DNA of 64,000 nucleotides from Margaritifera margaritifera (Eukaryota > Mollusca > Bivalvia > Unionida > Margaritiferidae). The translations under genes were made by a program, and so were the position numbers. Of the stretch, positions 33,685 to 42,058 are shown piece after piece. The stretch is from positions 186,001 through 250,000 of the forward strand of contig JAQPZY010001037.1 of the NCBI GenBank assembly GCA_029931535.1, in the 5' to 3' direction. A model generated the notes under the pieces. That model did not search any database. It was not told the origin of the DNA and worked only from the letters and a program-made list of their open reading frames with translations. Each line of letters opens with the position of its first letter. Position 1 is the stretch's first letter.

Positions 33685-33951
33685 TTAGTGACGTGCCAGA
33701 TCTTTGGCAAATTGGGCCACTTCTTGTAGCCAAGCATCGAAACCAATTTTTCTCCAGTCACGTACATCTTTCCAAGCGCAAAGTTGTTGGTGTAACTCAC
33801 TAGCAATACACACTTCTTGAAACGTATGAAAGGTAGATAAAGTTTGACTAATGTCTTCTTCACACGGAGGTACCCCACTCGTCTTCATCACCACTCTCAA
33901 CACTCTGAGTACAACTTGTCTTTCGTGTACCGATAAAGCATGAATGGTCAT
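33685..33951 (-). CDS. Small unknown helical protein
   Basis: About 88 residues from ATG 33,951 (MTIHALSVHERQVVLRVLRV). Its start overlaps the stop of the previous gene as ATGA, the same arrangement as at 28,828-28,831. All helical, one WLQEVAQFAKDLA helix at the end. No known family. Confidence 0.45.
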   Translation of the reverse strand: MTIHALSVHERQVVLRVLRVVMKTSGVPPCEEDISQTLSTFHTFQEVCIASELHQQLCAWKDVRDWRKIGFDAWLQEVAQFAKDLARH

Positions 33952-34217
33952 GGTTTTTTTTTTTGATGGTTCATCAAAATAGTCCAAAACAACCACGGGT
34001 CCTCCAAGATAATCCAAGACAAACACTGGTCCTCAAAAATACTCCACAACGAATGTCCTGGAAAACGAAATCCAAGAAAGGCAGTCACTAAGACACACAC
34101 TGCATAGCGTCCAAAATTCAATGGAAACAGTTCTTGTATCAAGTCTTTATAATCCTCAAGGTCTGAACACGATCGTTGACTTCCTTCCACGGAATACGTT
34201 TCACGAGTGAAGACCAC
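33948..34217 (-). CDS. Small unknown protein, start uncertain
   Basis: 89 codons from ATG 34,217, with a TATA-like GATATAAAAAC about 25 nt upstream. The C-terminal part (CVLVTAFLGFRFPGHS, SWIILEDPWLFW) is aromatic and hydrophobic. A different frame has an ATG closer to the TATA box but closes after about 29 codons. A frame disruption near the start is possible. Confidence 0.35.
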   Translation of the reverse strand: MVFTRETYSVEGSQRSCSDLEDYKDLIQELFPLNFGRYAVCVLVTAFLGFRFPGHSLWSIFEDQCLSWIILEDPWLFWTILMNHQKKKP

Positions 34218-34368
34218 AGATCAGGCATGGTGAGTTTTTATATCCAGGTTCTTTTGTGATAGACTATTCCCGGGATTCTACAATGAAAGGTTTTCTCCAG
34301 AATCTTTCATCTGACAGTTTGGAAGTAAGCATACCTTAAAAATCGAGAAATGACTTTGAGTTTACGTT

Positions 34369-34743
34369 TCACTTGTATCGGGACAACTCTCGGTAAATGC
34401 GTTCTCGCAGCTCCAAAGGCAAACCACGAATGTGTTCTTGTAAAGTATCCGACTTGGAAAGAAGTAACTCTCTTTTGTTTTCTTCACGATAGCTGTGATA
34501 GTTTCTCTCCAGAATCAGACTTCTGATACGGCGGAAGTAGCAATAGTTTAAAAATCGATCAATGACTTTGAGTTTGCGTTTCACTTGGATCTGGACAAAC
34601 TCTCCGTAAATGCGTTCTCGCAACTTCAAAGGCAAACCACGAATGCGGTCTTCTAAGCTAGGTTTGACAAAATACTGGTAAATGCGTTCTCGTAGCTCCA
34701 AAGGTAAACCACGAATGTATTCTTGTAAAGTATCTTCCGACAT
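34369..34743 (-). CDS. F-box-like triple-repeat protein
   Basis: About 124 residues from ATG 34,743 (an in-frame ATG at 34,761 overlaps the BIR gene's end). The block IRGLPLELRERIY occurs three times, at about residues 8, 31 and 106, the middle one as IRGLPLKLRERIY. LPxELRxxIY is the core of F-box-type helices that bind Skp1 in SCF ubiquitin ligases. No substrate-binding domain is seen. Being next to two BIR genes suggests a cassette acting on host ubiquitin/apoptosis pathways, but function is inferred from the motif only. Confidence 0.55.
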   Translation of the reverse strand: MSEDTLQEYIRGLPLELRERIYQYFVKPSLEDRIRGLPLKLRERIYGEFVQIQVKRKLKVIDRFLNYCYFRRIRSLILERNYHSYREENKRELLLSKSDTLQEHIRGLPLELRERIYRELSRYK

Positions 34744-34744
34744 G

Positions 34745-35320
34745 TTACTTCTTCTTGTCATCCGTCTCGTCGTACCCGTACTCTTCTAAGGCCACTAAAG
34801 GTAAGAACTGACAGTGCGGAGACCATCTGGCATGTTCAATGTAAGCCGAGTCGGTAGGCTCCCATTGGTGAAGTCTCACACCGCAACTGAAACACTGAAC
34901 TTTATCTCCTTCTCCCAAGTAGATAAATCCAGATCTGGCTAAAGCTTTGGCAGTAGTTGCTTGTAGTAGATATTTAGGCCACTTGTCTTGGAACGTCTTT
35001 AGTCGCCTTTCAAACTTGGAATAGCCAGACAAAGCCACAGGTATCGTCAATTCTTTACTCCTGTAGGTATGACAATCATGTGTACGTTTAATAAAGAGCA
35101 AAGGTCGTCCTGCATCGTTAGAGGGACGGTGAGGCACACGCACAGCATCGCTGATGTCAAAGCGTACGGCATCCGTCTCATCGTGTGAATCGCTGATGCC
35201 AAAGCGTACGGAATCCGTCTCCTCGCATGGCACTGCATCGCACTCAAAGTCGTGATGGCACTTGGAGTTCACACTAGATTTCTCCCTTGGTGGGTGTTTG
35301 GCATGAGTATTCTTATTCAT
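34745..35320 (-). CDS. BIR-domain (IAP-like) protein 1
   Basis: 191 codons, intact. After a His/Asp-rich N-terminal section with three repeats of the form VRFxISD, a BIR domain spans about residues 105-180: RRLKTFQDKWPKYLL, LARSGFIYLGEGDKVQCFSCG, and EHARWSPHCQFL. The zinc ligands fit C-x2-C-x16-H-x6-C. BIR proteins of large DNA viruses block apoptosis. No RING finger is present here, as in BIR-only forms. It is the first of two BIR genes; the F-box-like gene starts 2 nt after its stop. Confidence 0.9.
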   Translation of the reverse strand: MNKNTHAKHPPREKSSVNSKCHHDFECDAVPCEETDSVRFGISDSHDETDAVRFDISDAVRVPHRPSNDAGRPLLFIKRTHDCHTYRSKELTIPVALSGYSKFERRLKTFQDKWPKYLLQATTAKALARSGFIYLGEGDKVQCFSCGVRLHQWEPTDSAYIEHARWSPHCQFLPLVALEEYGYDETDDKKK

Positions 35321-35342
35321 CTTGCTCGGTCAACGTTGAAAG

Positions 35343-35669
35343 TCAGAATGAATGGTTAGGCTTGGAAGTGGTTCCTTTTTTATACCTGTCAACTGTACCA
35401 TCCGCAAAGTACTGTAATGTAATCGGTGGAAACGCCAAAGAAAGGTAAGCACAGTTTGGAGACCATCTGATATGTTCCAGGACAGCTGAATTTTTAGGGT
35501 TTATGTAAATGGTTACACCACAACTGAAACATTGCACTTTGTTTCCCTGTCCAAAATAGACAAATCCTGCTCTGGCTAAAGTATTGGAAGTAGGTAATCC
35601 TTGCCATTTAGGCCATTTTTTGAACGTGTTCAATCGACCGACACAATCACAATAGTCAGGCAAGACCAC
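35343..35669 (-). CDS. BIR-domain (IAP-like) protein 2
   Basis: 108 codons, intact, almost all BIR: LNTFKKWPKWQ, LARAGFVYFGQGNKVQCFSCG, LEHIRWSPNCAYLSL. C-x2-C-x15-H-x6-C, one residue shorter than protein 1 between the second Cys and the His, and it lacks the Trp seen there. It has no N-terminal extension. It is probably a duplicate of BIR gene 1 (GFxYxGxGxKVQCFSCG is shared) with faster change. Confidence 0.9.
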   Translation of the reverse strand: MVLPDYCDCVGRLNTFKKWPKWQGLPTSNTLARAGFVYFGQGNKVQCFSCGVTIYINPKNSAVLEHIRWSPNCAYLSLAFPPITLQYFADGTVDRYKKGTTSKPNHSF

Positions 35670-35769
35670 GGGAAATTTTTATTCTTTCAACTTGAGGTCA
35701 GCAGTGGGTTCATCACACGGTATCATCGTCAATCTTGGTGTTTTCTTTTCTGTTCAAGGGGTCCCTTTT

Positions 35770-38700
35770 TTATACTGCAGATCGGCGTGTACATAAGGCA
35801 AAGTGGTGTGGTCTGCAAGCCTCACTCGTTTCTGGTACACGATTCTGTACACTTTTTTGTAAAGGACGAGTGACAATTTGGTGATTAGGTAACCGTACGA
35901 TCTTGTGAGGTTCTAACGTGTGCACTCGAAAGTCTTCCACTTGTCCAGACAGCAAAGCATTTTTCAAAACCTCAAAATTTACCACTTGGTTGGTTCGATA
36001 GTTTAGGGTTAATCCTTTGACTTTGCATTGGGTGTGAAGTTGTCCTTCTTGGTCTCGGTATCGGTAGCCGTAATTTTTAGGGCCACCGCTGGCAAAACTC
36101 AAGGTGGTGTCTTGAGGGTGCTCGTCTGTCCAGGCTCCTAAACGATCTAATTGAATGGTAGGGTGTGGGCAACCGGGGCGATGGATGTACATACAACTGT
36201 CGGTGTCAAAGTACAGGACACGATCTCCCAAGACTTCTAAAGCTTCGTCGTAAAACTTCAAATGAGCATGGGCTGTCACGTAGGCGGCAATGACTACGTT
36301 GCTAAACTTGTCAGGTTTTACAAACTTGGGTTCTTCTTCGAAATTGACTAAGATCAAATCATCACGGACGATTTCGACGTGTTTGACTAGTACACTTTTG
36401 TCGTCCACCAGTTGAAAGTAGCGATAAGGATCGGTCACGTATTCCGTCTTGGTTAAGATGGGTCGTTGGGCCATTTTTCCCCACAAGCAATTGAGCATGA
36501 CTTTGGCAAACGATCTTTTTCCTTCGTTCTTTTCCACGTCTTCCAAAGTGATGCCTTCGACGTCACGGTACTCTTCTTTGAATCGAACTGGGTCTTCGGG
36601 AGTCTGACACCACGAGCGATAGCCGCTGGCTTCTTGTTTCAGTTTTAAAAATTGGTTGACGTACCCCGAGAAAATGCCTGGATGATTCGTGGCGTCGTCC
36701 TTTTGGTATTGGGATGTGGTTGGAAAGTGCCAGATTTCGTACACTTTCAACAAACGGTATCCACGATCCAGAGCCCGAAACGATTCGGCGCTGACTCACG
36801 TACCTGTCAAAGCGCGTTCTTCCTCCGTGTGGTGACAGGGGTGATCTTGGTTGCATGTTTCGGCACACGTACGGCATAAAGGAAACATCAGTTTTCCTTG
36901 GCAAGGATGAGGTAAGATGGGGATGGTACAAGTCAGTCGGGGCTAAGACTTGACATTTGATCAATCCTTCGTATTGACGAATGTGTTCCACGTCGATGTG
37001 TTCTGTCAAGATTTCAGGGTTTCCAGTCGGAAATCGTTTGTATTTGCACACCCAAGGATACAACGAACAAACGTCAATGTATTTGATTTCTTCTCCTTTG
37101 GATTCGTCTACGTCGTACAGCAAGCGAGTGGCATTGGTTCGTCTTCCAAATAAACTGTGGCGTGGATCCAAAGGTTCGATGTCGGCCACGTCGTAACTTT
37201 CGGTGATGCTCCTAAATTCAGGATCGGTTTTCAAACGTCGATCGTACTCGTGCTCCCACATTTCAACCACTTGGTATCCTTGACTTTGTAACTGAAGTCG
37301 TCGTTGGTAAGTCTGTTTGTACAAGGCTTCCATGCTGACTCCCGTTAAAGGATTTTGCAGGTCTCGGTCAGGATAACAGGTAGGACATCCGTGAAACAAG
37401 CAACCCTGAAATTCGTACACCGTGCGCGGGTTTTCTAAATCAAATCCATCCACGGAATAAGATCCAATCTTTTTTTCTCCTCCTCCGTTTCTGGCATGTT
37501 GTATCCATTTGTCTTCTTTTTGGCACAAGTAATGGAGCCAACGCAAAGCTTTGGCCAAATATTGACAACTGGCAAAGAGAGACGTGTTGGAGTCGATGAT
37601 GGCTAGTTCGTTCTCGGGCATGAAATATTGGGTGTACACTAAGGAACAGGCTTTGGGTAGGGTGCACGCATCTTTCAAAGGATCGACGTCTCCGTGATCT
37701 AGAAATAACTTTCGAAACCAACGACGTAAAATATCCACATCGGATCGACAGTACTTCAGCATTTCTTCTTGGAAGTCAAACGGTTCTGACTGGTGTGCGC
37801 GGTACCAAGCGTGAAAGGCTTCTCGCTGTTCGGGGCGCATTCCGTCGGAGTCGTAATAATGGAGGTCAGACAAATGAGGTAGGACGGCATGTTGATTAGC
37901 TTCCGTGTTGAAGAAGTGAGGAAAATAGCCTTTGGCCATTTCTGTCATGCCAAATGTTTTTGGCATTCGACTCAAAGGCATGGCTAAATAACTCATGGAA
38001 TCTTTGAATTTGACTTGGCCCACTTTCATGTAGATGAGTTTTTTTCCGTTCATGGTGACTTCAGGGCGTTCGGTACCTTGTCGCAAATAATAATTTAACA
38101 AAAACTGTCCATCGTATCCCGAGAAATTGTGAGCTATGACGGTCGCATACCGATGACAGTCTCCGTAACGTTGAATGTCCTCTTTGTTCCAAGTGTTGTC
38201 GGTGGGGCCTAAAATCTATTCTGCGATTTTTCACGTCCTCCTGGAATCCGACTACAATGAGGACAGTGAAAATGGATAGATTCTTGAATACACTTCTCAC
38301 AAGCCCGATGAGCCACGCAGAAATTGGGAATGTGAATGCCTGTTTCTTGCATGCATTCAAAATCAAAAAAGATAAAATCCACTTTGTTCTTGTTCTTCTT
38401 TAATTCTTTCTTCTCTGTCTTGTCGTACTTTTGAATAAAACATTGATGATCAAAATCCACGATCTGGTAACAAATAGGATACCTTTTCTTTCCAGCACAA
38501 ATGTGTGCCTTGGGGTTGTTGGTTCGAATCTGCTGTCCACACGTGGAGCACAATTTCAATAAGTCGCAAGCACATTTTTGTTAGTGTCCTTGTGTCTTGC
38601 GATGCTGTTGGTAACAAGAGGGACTGACAAAAGTGCGTCGACACGTCTCACAATGGACGTGGTGTTGTTCAGGAAGGCATGGTTTGTCCGCTAAACAGCC

Positions 38701-39777
38701 CCGACATCTCTCTCCGCAATGAATGTGTTGCTCCCGATTGTTAAATCCTTTTTCACATTTCTCGCAGTAGTAAGAGTGTCCCAAAAATCCTGTGATACTG
38801 GTGATGGCATCGAAATGTTCTTGGTGGTAATAGACGTGAATGTATTTTCCTTCGGGGAAATCGGGGCCTCGAAACAGCAGAGCTCCGCGCACTTCATGAG
38901 GGCGAACTTTCAAAGTGTAGCCAGGAGCCAAGACGTCTTGAAGTTGTTGCATTTGAGAAATGCCACACACGGTGTCTTTGGGGATGCCTCCTTGTCGTAA
39001 CAAGAGTTCTGCTTCGTTTCGTTGTTGGACTCTGTTAGATAGTCGAATGTTATTCCAGGCTTTTTTCCATTCTTTGCTCTCCGTCTTGTTGGCATACGTT
39101 CGCCCCACCACGATGGCCCGGGCCAAACACATCTGGTCTTGTAAATTGTCGATTTGGACGACACTGCGTTTGGTACTTCGAAGGTCGTCCACCAGTAACA
39201 CTTTCCTACTTCGTCCGCTCCCTTGAGGAGGAGCAACGTGAGTCATGTAAAGTGTAGCCTTTCCATCCGTGATGGTAAACTTGTCGTTGGATTGTTGAAC
39301 GTGTTCGATTTTGGACATGACTTTGTCTGGTGTTAATTCTGCCGGGGTGCTGAACTCGATCCAGACAGGCGACTTCAAATTGTCGTGATGGATGGCCAGT
39401 CTCAATCGATCGTCTTATTTGGCTCCGCATTATTGTTTCAAGTTCTGTAACACAGATCCCCACAAATCAGTAATGAACCCCGCCGCTTTCTCGGGAGGTA
39501 CTTCAGACTTGAAGTCTTTAAAGTGAACCGTGTGAGTGTAGGCTGTGGTTTTAAATTTTCTAGAGGTTATTTTTTGCGTCTCTCGAATCCGATAGTAATT
39601 TTCGGGAGCTACGGTAGGACTTTCTTGGTCAGAGGTGTTGGTGATGGTGGTGGTTCTTTGGGGTTGGGTTTTGGGTGGGTTAGAAGGTGGTAAGGTTTCA
39701 GGTTCACACATCTCTTCTTCGAAGTCGCTAACATGGACTTGAGCTAGCAGTTCAGCCAGCGGTGTTTCAGGCGGCAC
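35770..39777 (-). pseudogene. Protein-primed family B DNA polymerase (Polinton PolB), several breaks
   Basis: About 1,300 codons. The N-terminal unit (39,777 leftward) carries YTHTVHFKDF and later a run of CxxC/HxxC zinc-binding motifs (YYCEKCEKGFNN, HCGERCRGC). The 3'-5' exonuclease follows: Exo I FFDFECM, Exo II VIAHNFSGYD, Exo III YCRSDVDI. Polymerase motif A is YIDVCSLYP, motif B KVMLNCLWGKM, motif C LYFDTDSCM. Lesions: stops at about 39,430, 39,413, 38,581 and 36,794, and frameshifts near 38,215 and 36,940. In life it would copy the element from a protein primer at the terminal repeats. Both catalytic Asp motifs are still present. Confidence 0.95.
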
Positions 39778-39829
39778 GGAAAATCTTTGTCGTCGTGGCC
39801 TCTTTGTTTCTTCTTCTGTTTTCTCATAG

Positions 39830-40105
39830 ATTCGTGATAAAGGGAAAGATACCTGTTATCATTGTAAAGGAAAAGGACATTGGTCTTCGGAGTGCCCTCA
39901 GAAACAAGAAGAAAATCTACCAGAGAGGGAGGAAGCCGATGGATCTTCAAACCTAGAAGAAGAAGAAGAACTTATCTGCAAGAAAAGCAAGAAAGCTAGA
40001 CGACTGGAAGACAGTGAGAATGAAGATAAAGAACCCTTGATTCCTGTGAAGATCTTGATCCCTGTGAAGAAATTCAAGAAGAACAAGAGAGACAGCAGAC
40101 AGTGA
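39830..40105 (+). CDS. Plus-strand 3' exon encoding a CCHC zinc knuckle
   Basis: A strong acceptor (TTTCTTCTTCTGTTTTCTCATAG, polypyrimidine tract, 39,807-39,829) leads into 91 open codons ending TGA at 40,103-40,105. The exon starts without ATG. Near its start CYHCKGKGHWSSEC fits C-x2-C-x4-H-x4-C, the retroviral-type zinc knuckle that binds single-stranded nucleic acid. A Glu run and a Lys-rich tail (ARRLEDSENEDK, KKFKKNKRDS) follow. It is opposite to the surrounding genes; the upstream exon is not identified and would have to lie antisense to the polymerase or be lost. It could be a captured host or retroelement exon. Confidence 0.6.
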   Translation: MRDKGKDTCYHCKGKGHWSSECPQKQEENLPEREEADGSSNLEEEEELICKKSKKARRLEDSENEDKEPLIPVKILIPVKKFKKNKRDSRQ

Positions 40106-40317
40106 ACAATGAACTTTTTTTGGAGTGTGGTGTGATGTTGATTGTAAAAAAAAGAGAATAGAACAGAATGGAAAAAAAGTAAGTGTCTTTGTGTTGTTTT
40201 TTTTAGAGTATGGATGCACTCACGCAGGCACTCACTCTTGCACAAAAAACCAGGGAATGGGGATTTTTTAAATTTAACTTGATTTAGCAATGTGATTTCT
40301 TTTCTAGAGATCTGAGT

Positions 40318-40333
40318 GGCCCTGAAAAGGACC
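40318..40333 (-). terminator. Histone-type mRNA 3' stem-loop 4
   Basis: GGTCCTTTTCAGGGCC, ACTCA, then a purine stretch CTAGAAAAGAAATCA. It begins 60 nt beyond the stop of the coiled-coil gene. The stem is identical to stem-loop 3. Confidence 0.75.
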
Positions 40334-40393
40334 GTTGGGGTGTTTGTTTGTTTGTTTTGTTAAAACAAACTTATGGAGTTGACATGATCAGCT

Positions 40394-40945
40394 TCAACTG
40401 TCGTAATCCTTTCCTCCTCCTGCTGCTTTGGTGGTGGTAGTAGTAGTGACTGGTGGTGGTGGTGGTGGTAGCATCTCACTAGTAGTGATGGTTTTCGTAT
40501 GTTTGGCCCGTGATGGTCTTTTTCTCTTGGGTTGAGTTAAAGAATACTCATATAACTTTCTTAGATGCTTTAACTCATGTAAAATGTCTTGGAGTAGTAG
40601 ACTCACCGTTTTATCTTCCTCGCTCTTTTCTTGCGGTTCTTCACTCTTCTCCTCTTCTAACTTTCTTATTTCTTCTTCTCGCTTTCTCCTTTCCTCTTCT
40701 TGCTGAAGAAACACTTCTTCAGCTTCTCTCTGTCGCTGTAAAAAAATTTCCATTTCTTCTTGTTGCTTCTTTTTAAAATCATCCAGGGCAGGGAAAGAGG
40801 GTAGTAGTATAGCTGCAGCAGTCGTAGTGGTTTCAGGCTCAAATTCTTGAGACAGAAAATCTAAATTAAAATCTTCCGTTTGAAAGTTCAACACACCATT
40901 CGTTGCAGGCTCACCCCAATACATAGTAGTCTTGGTAGTCTCCAT
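40394..40945 (-). CDS. Accessory coiled-coil protein
   Basis: 183 codons, intact. Thr/Ala N-terminus, a long charged coiled coil (about residues 55-125; EMEIFLQRQREAEEVFLQQ, EEERRKREEEIRKLEEEK), a leucine-rich helix (VSLLLQDILHELKHLRKLY), an NLS-like PKRKRPSRAK and a Pro/Thr tail. It resembles small regulatory DNA-binding proteins only in general form. It shares a divergent promoter with the 41,184 gene and ends with a histone-type stem-loop. Confidence 0.6.
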   Translation of the reverse strand: METTKTTMYWGEPATNGVLNFQTEDFNLDFLSQEFEPETTTTAAAILLPSFPALDDFKKKQQEEMEIFLQRQREAEEVFLQQEEERRKREEEIRKLEEEKSEEPQEKSEEDKTVSLLLQDILHELKHLRKLYEYSLTQPKRKRPSRAKHTKTITTSEMLPPPPPPVTTTTTTKAAGGGKDYDS

Positions 40946-41003
40946 TTAGGCTGTCCAAAAAGTAAAAAAAAAAACGAACGCTGTGATACCTTTAGACCCA
41001 AAA

Positions 41004-41117
41004 TGACGTCACACACCCGCTCTCTTCCCATTGGAAGAAAAACCGAACCACTTGTAACGCACATTTGGATTGGTAGTTCATTTCGATTCATTTCAATCCA
41101 CTCTTAGGGTATATATA
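41004..41117. promoter_or_regulatory. Divergent promoter with CRE, CCAAT and TATA sites
   Basis: Between two divergent genes: TGACGTCA (41,004-41,011), inverted CCAAT boxes ATTGG (41,030-41,034 and 41,069-41,073) and TATATATA (41,110-41,117), the last 67 bp before the plus-strand ATG. CCAAT plus TATA and a stem-loop 3' end is the layout of many animal histone genes. Confidence 0.65.
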
Positions 41118-41183
41118 CCCCATCTTGTCTCGTAGAGCTTCACCGGTTTGTTTCTCCAAGACCACTCCAAGAAAAAAAACAAG

Positions 41184-41423
41184 ATGTGGACAAGTGTGGA
41201 GTCATTGACTATCATCTCGGGGATGTTGTTTAACCCAGCATTCCCCATGTATGATAGAACTTCATGGGCCATCACCAAGATCACAGAGACCGCAATATGG
41301 AAACGTCGGATTTATGTGGAGAGACAAGGATGTTTAAAGAGGGTATTCCTCTACGGACCAGAAGTCCGTAGAAGTCTTAGAAGAAGAAGACCTTCCAAGA
41401 GATGTCTTCTTCTCTCTTGTTAA
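41184..41423 (+). CDS. Short plus-strand accessory gene with histone-type 3' end
   Basis: 79 codons from ATG 41,184 (AACAAGATGTGG), 67 bp after a TATA box, stop TAA at 41,421. The N-terminal half has hydrophobic and aromatic residues (SGMLFNPAFPMYDRTSW), the C-terminus is strongly basic (RRSLRRRRPSKR). It is not a recognisable histone fold, though size, charge and gene layout are histone-like. Stem-loop 5 begins 20 nt after its stop. It is the only rightward gene with clear signals in the element. Confidence 0.6.
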   Translation: MWTSVESLTIISGMLFNPAFPMYDRTSWAITKITETAIWKRRIYVERQGCLKRVFLYGPEVRRSLRRRRPSKRCLLLSC

Positions 41424-41438
41424 CTTCACCAACAAAAA

Positions 41439-41739
41439 CCAATGGCCCTTTTCAGGGCCACACATTTTTCAAGAAAAGATAAATTTTCCAATGATTGCTC
41501 TACTTCTATCTCTCTCTTTGTTTCCTTTTCCCGTTCCTTTCCCGTTTGACCCCCAAGTACCCCACACATCTGTTCGATTCCCGTTGGTACCCCAAGTGCC
41601 CCAATGCTCAATTCCCGTTTGTACCCGTAGAGGCCCACAATGCTAAATCCCGTTTGTACCCCAAGTGCCATCTCCATGTTAAATTCCCGTTTGTACCCCA
41701 AGTGCCATTTTTTTACCCCAGTACCCACATACAACTACT
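41439..41739 (-). repeat. Right terminal inverted repeat
   Basis: Inverted copy of 21,910-22,210, about 95 percent identical by eye. It ends CAACTACT. The inner end contains stem-loop 5, so both terminal repeats deliver a histone-type 3' signal to the gene reading into them. Confidence 0.95.
41444..41459 (+). terminator. Histone-type mRNA 3' stem-loop 5 (perfect)
   Basis: GGCCCTTTTCAGGGCC, six perfect pairs around TTTC, followed by ACACA and then TTCAAGAAAAGATAAA (about 41,467-41,482). This is the best match to the SLBP-binding stem-loop and U7-binding element of replication-dependent histone mRNAs. Confidence 0.88.
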
Positions 41740-41745
41740 TATAAT
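41740..41745. repeat. Target-site duplication, right copy (TATAAT)
   Basis: Exact repeat of 21,904-21,909 immediately after the last base of the element. Confidence 0.95.
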
Positions 41746-41869
41746 GCTCAACATTAGCTCTAAGGGCGATGACGTTTCAAAATCTTAAAGGAATTACAGA
41801 TTTAGAAGTTTCGAATAAGATAGGATAGATTCGTTAAAGTAACTCATAACACCTAAAAATTGTGTAATT

Positions 41870-42058
41870 ATGTTCTCAACCATTTTTAACCTTGTGAGAC
41901 GGAAGTGTTTTGATGTGAACTCAATTAAGGAAATTTGTCATGATGTATCACTGGAGGAAATTCGTCATGATGTATCACTGGAGGAAATTCGTCATGATGT
42001 ATCACTGGAGGACATTTTGAACTTATGGAGGGAATGCAGTTTATATAACAGATGTTGA
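41870..42058 (+). CDS. Short ORF with 9-residue repeats, doubtful
   Basis: A 27-bp tandem unit, three copies at about 41,933-42,013, is in frame and encodes HDVSLEEIR three times within a 62-codon ORF. No family is recognised and no promoter or splice evidence exists. Most likely a tandem repeat that happens to be open. Confidence 0.2.
   Translation: MFSTIFNLVRRKCFDVNSIKEICHDVSLEEIRHDVSLEEIRHDVSLEDILNLWRECSLYNRC

Larger units (their letters stand above)
21910..41739 (-). mobile_element. Polinton/Maverick (adintovirus-like) provirus, complete but decayed
   Basis: A 19,830-bp insertion with 301-bp terminal inverted repeats, AG...CT ends and a 6-bp target duplication. It encodes the full Polinton core set: protein-primed PolB, retroviral-like integrase with chromodomain, packaging ATPase, adenain-type protease, major and minor capsid proteins. 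Most genes read right to left. Almost every core gene has a frameshift or stop, and the two terminal repeats, identical when inserted, differ at about 14 of 301 positions by eye, so it can no longer move by itself. Extra genes include two BIR proteins, F-box-like repeats and five genes with histone-type 3' ends. Confidence 0.97.

Noticed and set aside
34745..35669. Herpesvirus-like insertion, because some molluscan herpesviruses carry BIR genes
   Set aside because: No herpesvirus genes are present; borders, polymerase, integrase and capsid genes are all of Polinton type.
39898..40290. Minus-strand hydrophobic ORFs opposite the zinc-knuckle exon
   Set aside because: They are the complement of Lys/Glu-rich codons in the plus-strand exon and have no supporting motif.
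22191..41459. A captured histone gene cluster as the source of the stem-loops
   Set aside because: None of the proteins beside the stem-loops shows H1, H2A, H2B, H3 or H4 core motifs; the Lys-rich H1-like core gene at 31.5-32.3 kb has no stem-loop.
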